From Neckera pumila (lineage: Eukaryota > Streptophyta > Bryopsida > Hypnales > Neckeraceae), in the NCBI GenBank assembly GCA_963969595.1, contig OZ018408.1, forward strand, positions 50,159,022 through 50,223,021: a stretch of DNA of 64,000 bases. Direction: 5' to 3'. Of the stretch, positions 55,861 through 64,000 are shown in pieces (positions within the stretch are counted from its first letter, which is position 1; each line of letters opens with the position of its first letter). The notes beneath the pieces are model-generated. The model was given only the letters and a program-made list of their open reading frames with translations, was not told where the DNA came from and did no database searches. The position numbers were made by a program, and so were the translations under genes.

Positions 55861-58310
55861 TAATTAATTAATTAGGGTTTTCGCCATCGCCATCGCCATC
55901 GCTCCTCTTCGCTTACTGTTCTGTCTGTCGACCTTACTCGTTCCTGCCTTCCTGCCATTTCCTCTTCCTTGCCTGTCGGTCGTCCATCACCACGCCACCA
56001 TGTCAGTGCGCGCTTCTCCTCTCCATCGCCTTGGGTGGCCACGTCTCCCGCCCTAAGCTTAGCCCAGGTACGGCATGCCATTCGCTCTTGCTCGCCGTTT
56101 CCTCGATCGAAGCTTACCCTAGCCTACCTCACCTGGGGCTCTCCTCTTCCTTCGAAGATTAGCTTAGCCCCTCCAATTGTGCATCCTGGTCTTGGGTCTG
56201 CCCTCTCCTTTCTCTTCTCCAGCTCCCGTGCTGCGTGTTGGCTTCACTCGCATTCGTGTTAGGGTTTTCTTTGTACAGGGAGCCTTTCTCCATGTACCGG
56301 ATGGCCTGCCACGCTGGTTGCCCTTCTCGCCTTCCTGTCAATCCTTTACCTGGTGAGGATCGACCTAGGCCTTGCAGCAATCTTGCCCTCTTTTCCAGAG
56401 ACTGGGGTTGTTCTCGTTTGATTTTGCGATCATTGGATACCAGTGCGAATGACTTGGAATCGATGGTCGTTTGGGAAGAAGTTAGTCTAGTAGGCGGAGG
56501 TTTCATAACTACTGCATCCGAGCACTAGCTTCAGAACCGAAAGAGCTGCAGTATTATAGGGACGATCGAGGTCTTGTGCCTTGTCTGGTAGGGGCGGTGC
56601 CGTAGTCACCTGTTATAATTGATGAGATGAACGTTTTAAACGAAGTTCTCCTCAATTGAGAACACTTTCTCCTTACGTGAGGTCAAATTCGTGAGGAGTA
56701 GTTGAGATCCGGTTTGCTTTGTTTGAGAATCTGTTGGATTCTTAATAGTTCACTTTGTTCTGGAAGAAGGGGACCCGGGTACAGTTCTTACGCCTTGATG
56801 CCCCTTGATTCGCAACTTTGTCCTCATGCGACTTTGTTTAGGACGTGCATCATCTTTGTTTATAGTAACATCTCTTGGTTTGCATATTTTGCAGAGCGCA
56901 ATTTGAGTTTCGCTTATGGTATAGATCTCACATTTTTTAAATTCATTTTCGCTACTTGACATCTGTAAGAATTCCTTGATGATAGAAAGTAGGTGCACTT
57001 AAGCATCTAATCGGTAGCTGCCCGATTTTTTAGCTGCATTTCTTTGTGATAGTGGCATCGTGAACTGGGAACCACTTACTAATGTCATTGGAAGGTAAAC
57101 CAGACACCTAGGGAATGACCAGTGCAGTCTTGCATCAACCCATGACAGACTTCTATCAATAAATTAATAAATGAGATTTGGTTTACATTAGGTTTGAGTT
57201 AGTGGTCACAATCAATGTCTTGGATCAATGTCTTGAATGAAGGGATGAGTGATTAGTGACTACAATAGGAACTTCTGTCTTTTGACTGTACATTACACGA
57301 GTGACTTTACAGGAGTTACAGGAGTGACTTTTTGTGCCGCCATGTTGTGGCCATGTTCGGAAATATTTTGACTGCTCTAGGTGATTAAGATGACCATTAT
57401 GGATACCGATACACTTCTGGGCCAATTCGGCAGCACTCAAAAATTCATAGCAACTTCATGATTTGTCAAAAAAAATAAAATTCAATTGCTCTCCCCAGTT
57501 CTCACATTTTTGTTTGTATGGCATTTTTTTTTTAAATTTCAACAATGCCAAAAGGGCAAACCGGTCATTCTGACTGTCATAGGCTGGTTACCTTACTTGT
57601 GATCATTAATCATCATGTTATTGCTATTAAAGAACGTTTGATGTACTGGTTCATCACTCTTTCAATCAATTTTGGGAGAAATTTTGTATTTAATGCGAGC
57701 TGCTAATCATATTTTGAAGAAGTGACCTGTGTCGGTGAGATACATGATTTACTTCCTTGCTGTTGTCAGTCACAGTGACTCATTTCGTTGTGATGGAATC
57801 CTTGCAGTTCATGTCCCAGGACATGTTTTGATTTCAAACGGGGCTTCTGGAAGCGGGTGGAAAGCTCATAGTGCATGTGTGTTAAGAAACCTTCAGCATC
57901 ACTCTTTTCACATTGCACTGCTCCTGCCGGATCTGGCGTGTACCCGTTATTCTGTTAAATATTGCCCATTCGTCTCCCCTGATGTGTGATAGAGTTCTCC
58001 AGAATTTATTACCTCATTACTTCTCAATCCATCCCAGCCTACTAGATGCCGTCCTGGTCCGTAAATTTGTGCCTCGGCAGTGACTGATAACCTATTGAGT
58101 CGTTGTCTTTTCGACACCGTGCTATGATTTGTCTTTGGGGATTGGAGGTTGAGTATTGTAGGTTTTAGGTTATTAGAGTTTGCACACTAAGATGCATTCA
58201 CCTCTCCTGAATACTTCCAATCTCTGTTCTTGTCCACGGCTATAGTAATAACACTTGTCATTAGCTTGGAGTCTCTTTTCTACAGTTTCAGTACACCGTA
58301 GTTGAGTACG
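55861..58310 (+). promoter_or_regulatory. Probable promoter and intron-bearing 5' leader of the RIN2-type gene
   Basis: A C/T-rich block containing (CGCCAT)n at about 55881-55902 and 'ttagggtttt' resembles a plant transcription start. A donor-like CCCAG|GTACGG at 56067 and an acceptor TTTCAG at about 58290, just before the ATG at 58311, would give a leader intron of about 2.2 kb. Frames at 55969-56262 and 56235-56528 have no recognised domain. An unrelated upstream gene or an unannotated leader exon cannot be excluded. Confidence 0.35.
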
Positions 58311-61300
58311 ATGGGGTTTGGGTACGGGCCAGTGGTGGCTTTGTACACCGCTTTGAGCTTAGGAGGAATTGCTTGGAAACTCAATTCAGCATGGTGGAGC
58401 ACCAATGACAATGATTATCTAGGGTTGGATTCCGTTGAAGCTGCTCGCACACTTCAGACTCTTCTTCAATCATCGGTAGTGTTGGCTTTACTGGGGAACC
58501 TTGTGGTCAACTTTTTCTTGTTGATAACGCTTTCAATGAAGGTCCACTTCCACCCCATTTGCCTTTCAAGTTGGTTTTCTATTTTTTTTTTCAGCTGATT
58601 ATTTCTCGTTGAAAGTTTATTGACCGAGCTCTCATGTGGATGACAATCATTAATCGGGGATTTTGCACTAGTTTAAGTGATTAAGATGTAAGGTTTATGA
58701 GGATACAATCTCATGTACACTTAATACTTTCCAACCATAGATATTAGTTGGAGCTGAGGTGGTGTGCATGTGCAGACTATCTTCTTTGGTCAGTTGTCAC
58801 TTGTTGAGACACAGAAGGTGGTAGAGCGACTGATCAATTATGTATTATTTAAGGTGAATACTCTTGAAATTCTGGGAGATTCGTGATGTTGATGCGTTTT
58901 GTGACCAGAAAAGGCTTATCTGGCCATAAGTGTAACTTCTGAAAGAGATTTATGATTCCATCGATTAAGAGATTGAGGAAAGTTCACAGTAGATGGAAGA
59001 TTACCTCCTCATGTGGTTGGTCCTGGGGTGATGACAGGGACTGTTCTTGACATGGGTTGTGAGACCAGAAATGATGCAGATTGCCGTCTGGCTGGCATGG
59101 TTTTCCGTCTTGGGTTTTTTGAAGGTGCGTTATTCACATGTAATTTATAGCATTGATTATTAGAGCGGAATGTTTTCCTACTTTGGGCTTACTACTAATT
59201 TAGGATGCCTTTTCTTTACATGGCACTGCCTGATTTTCCCCTATCTTTTGTGTGAGTGATATCTTGTCCATAGCTTCGTGTAAAATTTATGGTGCAATTT
59301 AGATATTGATTGACAAATTTGGAAACAGATGTTCCAAGGTTTGGCAAGGGATCGATTGGAGCGCTTGAATGCATCTCCTTCTGCGACAATGTTCTCTCAC
59401 CTGAGAGTCTATGCAGTTCTTTTGTTTGTTCTTCTATTCGACTTGCTCTGGTGAGTCAGTTTCTTTGTGCAATTTCATTTGCTGTTCCTTGAATATTATC
59501 TGACATATGTTTTGAGATATTGATTGGTCTCACAACCAAAAAATGTACTTTGTGGTGCTGCAAATCCGTTTCCAATTTCAATGAGGAATTTTTTGAATGA
59601 CTGCATGGATTTATGGGCCCACTTCAATGTCAAGTTGTTTTGAATCTGTATTTATTGCACTGGACCTGGCTGTTGGTGCAGGATGCAGCTCTGTATGCTA
59701 TTATTCAAAGACACTGGGACCAGCACCTTCTTGCTACTTTTGTTTGAGCCTCTCAGTATAGCATTTGACACTCTTCAGGTGAAATTATCTACATCATCGG
59801 TGCAAGTGCTTAATGGCTTCCTGTGTGTTATTATGAAACGGGGAATTGCTGAAGGGTTTTAGTTAGTGTGATCTTTCAGTTCCTTATTTTCTTGCTTGTT
59901 TCGCTGGCAGGCAATCATTGTTCACGGTATGCAACTATTGGATACTTGGCAACGGCAAAATCTTGACAGTTCTGCCCATGATATAAGTTTACAGCCTTCT
60001 GAGCGGTCTGCTGCAGGTGTGTTCAGATCTCTGTATCTAAGAATTGGGGTTTATATTGTAATTTCTCTGAGATCAAGCTTCCTGGAGTTTTAGTCAAGAG
60101 CCCTAAATATTGATAATTACAACAGGATAGTATATTGTAATTTACCGGAAAAAATGATTTGGATGATTCGTATGTCTTGTGTAGGTGCGGCTTGGGAGTG
60201 GCGTGGGACTGTTGTACGAAATTGCAGTTTTGTGATGGATATTGTGAGCTTGTTGCTGGCTTTGGGCCATTGTGTACATATCTGGTGGCTACGAGGTCTT
60301 GCTTTCCAAGTGGTGGATGCTATCCTTTTTCTCAACTTGCGGGTAGGTTGTCATACCAATTCGCTAAAGTCCGGCTGTTAAAGGGGCATGTTCTGAAGAT
60401 AGTTGTATAGTTTGTGCATTTGATCTGTTGCACAGAGTATTCAATTTGTTTTGTTTTTTTCGTTTTTTAATCATATATAACTCAGTGGAGATCACGCGTT
60501 TTGATGTATGTTTTGAGTAGCATGTTAGGCATTCTTAGTGCATCCATAATCTGTCGAACAGGATGAAGAAATCATCTTGGACTATTTATTACATCGTTGT
60601 GGTGATAGTGATATGGGAACATGTTACTCACCATATTGTGTATATTGCAGGCGTTACTAAGCGCTATTTCAAAAAGGATAAAAGGTTTCATGCGTCTTCG
60701 TACAGCCATGATCACCTTGCAGGGTGCACTTCCCGATGCAACGGAAGATGAGCTTCTAGCATATGAAGACGATTGCGCAATTTGCAAGGTTTGTCATTCA
60801 CCTGTCTAGACGTATGAATAGCACAGAATGCCGACATTTTTGAAAGTAAGGTGATATCTTTTTATATTTTAATGATTTTTATTTTCTTAATCGGCTCTTT
60901 TGAATTGGCAGGAGCCCATGGCTAGGGCAAAACGTCTTCCTTGTTCTCATCTCTTCCATCTTGCATGCTTGAGATCCTGGTAAATTGCTGTTTCCACATC
61001 ATTTGCTGCATTCTTGAGAAACTTGTACAGTCTGTATGCCTGGCCACTGTTGCAAGATATCACAATTCTGCTCGTCACTATTTTAGATATTTAGTTACTG
61101 TTTTGGATAAGGTCATGATTTGCAAGCCGTTTTGGTGAAAGCCACGTTTGAGATAAGATATTTTGTGGATGGTGTTGATGAAATGTTCTTATGCGTAGAG
61201 GATCTTCTTGCCTGTGGCTAGCCCCACTGATCCGGTTGTTGAGGATATGGACTGTTTCTTGGAGAGGTGATCTCAATTGTGAGAATGAATTGAATTGTGC

Positions 61301-62275
61301 AGGTTAGATCAAGGACTAGCAGAGACATATTCCTGTCCAACCTGTCGTAGACCGCTCTTTATGAGTGGATCACGGACTGCAACACACAATTTGCAGCGCC
61401 TGGTGGATGTACCCACTGCAACTCCTGGTACAGATGAAACTGAGACACAGGTTCCACAATTACAAGATTTGGGACAATTGCCATCACCACCTCTTACCAA
61501 CGCAGCTACTGCTCCTGCACCACATTGGAATGCTCCTGTCACCAGCACGTGGACGTGAGTCGCCGTTGCCCTGGGTTAATTATGCGTGTTCACAAACAGC
61601 GGTCTGTCCCTAATTGGAAAGGCTTTTAAGTTTAAGCTGGTGCACGATTCATCAGATTTGCGCATTTTGGGTAAGCTGATGGAGATGTTTGCTGGGGGCA
61701 TTCGCATTGTTGATGTGTCCTTGCATCGTGGTTACAGGGGCACATCTGAAGAGGTTGTTCCGGTTGGAGCAGCTATTGAAGAAGCGAATGTGGCAACAGA
61801 TACTCAGAATGCAGGGGGTGGACTGGGTCGCTTTCATTTAATGATGAGACAGCTGTCAGGGTCAGGGTCCGGACATGGGCATGGGCTCGCAGAGCAGGGC
61901 AGTTGGAATTGGTGGCCATTCGGAGGGGAGAGTAGTATACAATCAAGTAGGCGCAATAGACGTGAATCAGTTGGTGGTTTTCGTTTGCGCAATAATGCGA
62001 CTGGGTTGGGTACTAGAGCGGATACAAGAATTTCAGCAATGGTTGCCATGGTTCGTGAGGTTCTTCCACACGTCCCGGATGAGCTTATTGCACAGGTATG
62101 TTGTACATGTGCTTTAATCAGTTCTTATTTACATCCGATAGTTGGGTCCCTGGTCCGAAGTGAGAAGTGAAACATCAACAAAAAAAGTGTCCAAACCTCA
62201 CTCATTTTCCGTTTGAGAATGCAGGACTTGCAGCGAACGAATTCTGTGACAGCCACTGTCAATAACCTTCTATAG
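58311..62275 (+). CDS. RIN2/gp78-type membrane RING E3 ubiquitin ligase
   Basis: Plant relatives (RIN2/RIN3) are membrane E3 ligases linked to the RPM1 immune response; animal gp78 works in ER-associated degradation. I reconstruct 12 exons: 58311-58541, 58776-58853, 59038-59124, 59329-59450, 59682-59778, 59911-60016, 60185-60342, 60651-60788, 60912-60979, 61303-61554, 61738-62095, 62225-62275. They sum to 1746 nt, 581 residues, almost the Arabidopsis length (578). Several N-terminal hydrophobic segments precede a RING-H2 finger with ligands C335, C338, C350, H352, H355, C358, C373 and C376. A Gly/Ser-rich linker follows, then a CUE ubiquitin-binding domain (MVREVLPHVPDELI) ending in TATVNNLL. 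The ATG at 58311 follows an acceptor-like site. All junctions follow GT-AG. Confidence 0.93.
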
Positions 62276-64000
62276 TCGAAAGTGGTTCGTCCCATGTGGA
62301 CCAACTGATAACGCAGAGTAATTACCTTCGGCAGTGCTGCCATTTTGCTGGCCAATCGACTATCAAATCGTCTGATGCGTGAAGCTCTAGTTTTTGGCAA
62401 AAGATATAGCCCACATTTCAGCAACGGATCAACTGAGTCTGATTGCTCTTACTGCCTTAGGTGCTCCTGTCAAGTCATGAAAGTTAGGTAGAAGATGCTT
62501 GCTCTTTCCATAGCTTACGGACATTGTGTACACAGGTATCTTTGTCTATAGATCTTTAGTGATAATACAGGTTAAGATATTCCTTGCAGTTAAAGTAGGG
62601 TTCGATGAAATCCCCAGCCTTAGTATTTACCTCACCATGTGTAGAATTACAAGTCTGCTCTTGTAGCTGCTTAGAATTTGTGCGTCTCTTGATCAGAAAT
62701 TCAGAAGAAGTGGCGTTGGTCTAGCGATACGTGAATGTCTTCCTTAGCATTTACTCGGAGCACAATCTGGATAGTGGTGGTGTCACACCACATGTATGCA
62801 AATAACTGAGGATTCTCTTACGCTTGTTGGTCACTGTATAGAAACAGAGTTCTAGATAAACCGTTTGAATTGTGGTCTATTCCCTATAAATAGATCATTG
62901 TATATATTGTTCACCACCCAAGATCGTCAACTGGCAAGAGCTTGTTGCATCTTATTTTCTCCCACCCCTGCTAAGCTGGCAATTGAACCGAACGCTTCGT
63001 ACCGGTATTTCGCATCATTCCCTTTTCAATTTTTCTACAAACGATCTCAGTTTTGTCTCAGCTTGTACTTCCGTAGGTCCTTAATACCGTTGTACTAAAT
63101 TATATTTTACTGAATATAATGACGTTCTTTCTGATTTGTTTTTGGTTTGTTCTGGCATATTCATTTGTTCTTCTTGAAGTGGTGTTACGTACTTACGTAC
63201 TCAGCCCTGGATCGCCCAAGCGACCCATATTGGGACCCATGTTGGATTCTCATCGTTTCTAGCGCCAGCGTATCACAACAATCACGTCCAGTTCATCCAT
63301 TTAATTTTCTTAAAGGTACTAAGTTTCTGAACATTCCTACAGTTAACCTTGTAACTCCACAAAGGACGTCGTGTCCATTGGATGACTTCGAGGACAAGTT
63401 TTCGTCCAATTTTTTCTTTGGGAATTTCTTGAATGCATTTTAAGAGAATGATGCTGGAAATTCCATCAATGAGGTATTATTGACTTTTCCATGAGGAGTG
63501 GATTTAGAGGTCCATTTGTCAATTTATGAGTTGCCATGGGTCTTTTTGAATCCTCATGACTCTTTCTAGGAATTTTAAATCTAAATTTAGATTCATTTTT
63601 TGAAATTTCAAGTCTTCATAATTGATTCTTTTCTAGAGTTTTGAGTCCACACTACTATTTTTGTATTTTCGGTTTGTCTTCTTTTTCACTCAAAATGAGT
63701 AGGTTGCTAGCCACGCAAATTCATATCCTTCCTTAAGTTTTTTTTATATAGATCTTTCATGTCTTCATAGATCCTTGATGACTTTTCATAAAATACAAAG
63801 TAGAAACAGAGTACAAAAAAAATCAAAATTATGGTCAAAATCTTTTAAAAAGTTCAATGACAACTTGTAAGTCATGACAATGATTTAGCCAATTTTTAAA
63901 GTGACCTATGGGATTTCTATATTGACAAATATAGAGTCTACTTTATAACTATGGAGACCTTTTGAAGTCATGACTAAAAAATGGTGGAATGAAACCAAGA
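62276..64000. other. 3' flank of the RIN2-type gene and possible retroelement remnant
   Basis: The first 0.5-0.8 kb likely carries the 3' UTR. A frame at 63147-63443 ends ...DDFEDKFSSNFFFGNFLNAF, then TAA and 'gagaatgatgc'. This resembles the polyprotein end and polypurine region of Ty3/gypsy elements, but there is no upstream polymerase homology in the window. The last 500 bp are AT-rich without features. Confidence 0.3.

Noticed and set aside
55969..56528. Two overlapping 97-codon frames
   Set aside because: No domains; better explained as leader exon and intron sequence upstream of the RIN2-type gene.
58302..58310. Upstream TTG start for the RIN2-type gene
   Set aside because: Non-ATG; the first ATG at 58311 aligns with the family's N-terminus.
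1..64000. tRNA, rRNA, organelle-derived insert or virus-like genes
   Set aside because: Scanned by eye for conserved tRNA arms, rRNA motifs, reverse transcriptase, integrase and capsid motifs; none recognised. A tRNAscan-SE or Infernal run would be needed to exclude small RNAs.

Overview
This is nuclear DNA of a land plant. The coding regions are split by short GT-AG introns and the proteins are plant-specific or plant-type: ISE2 helicase, a HAESA-type receptor kinase, a RIN2-type RING ligase and a wax-synthase-like MBOAT protein. Their divergence from the Arabidopsis proteins I know suggests a non-seed plant (bryophyte or lycophyte grade), but this is inference and I cannot name the species. 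Coding DNA is close to 50% GC. It sits in long, strongly AT-rich repeat-derived DNA.

Layout: 1-21.8 kb is essentially gene-free and built from decayed, nested transposons, with a GC-rich hairpin block at 19.1-19.8 kb. 21.8-37.4 kb is a gene island: a two-exon MBOAT wax-synthase-like gene (+), an 18-exon ISE2 helicase gene (-), and a five-exon LRR receptor kinase gene (+). The first two converge (424 bp between stop codons). The last two diverge from a shared 0.75 kb interval. 40.3-40.7 kb holds a possible tiny two-exon gene for a 54-residue membrane protein. 41.6-55.1 kb is again transposon territory: TAA-TSD MITEs, Stowaway-like elements, a nested TA-TSD element, and an 0.9 kb foldback element whose two arms of about 0.41 kb are nearly perfect complements. 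58.3-62.3 kb carries a complete 12-exon RIN2/gp78-type E3 ligase gene, probably with a long intron-bearing 5' leader from about 55.9 kb. The final 1.7 kb is 3' flank, perhaps touching an old retroelement.

I rebuilt the four main gene models by hand from splice sites. Each concatenated CDS is an exact multiple of three: 487, 1216, 1024 and 581 residues. The genes do not form one pathway: lipid esterification, organelle RNA metabolism, peptide-hormone perception and ER-linked ubiquitination.

I found no convincing new gene system. The best candidates for something undescribed are in the repeats: (a) a 0.93 kb TIR element with a perfect 9-bp target duplication and 13-bp TIRs containing the telomere-type heptamer CCCTAAA, of which at least five older copies lie in the window; (b) a long foldback element present as one young and one decayed copy, able to encode a long hairpin RNA; (c) a GC-rich tandem hairpin block beside the intact TIR element. 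No tRNA, rRNA or CRISPR array was seen.
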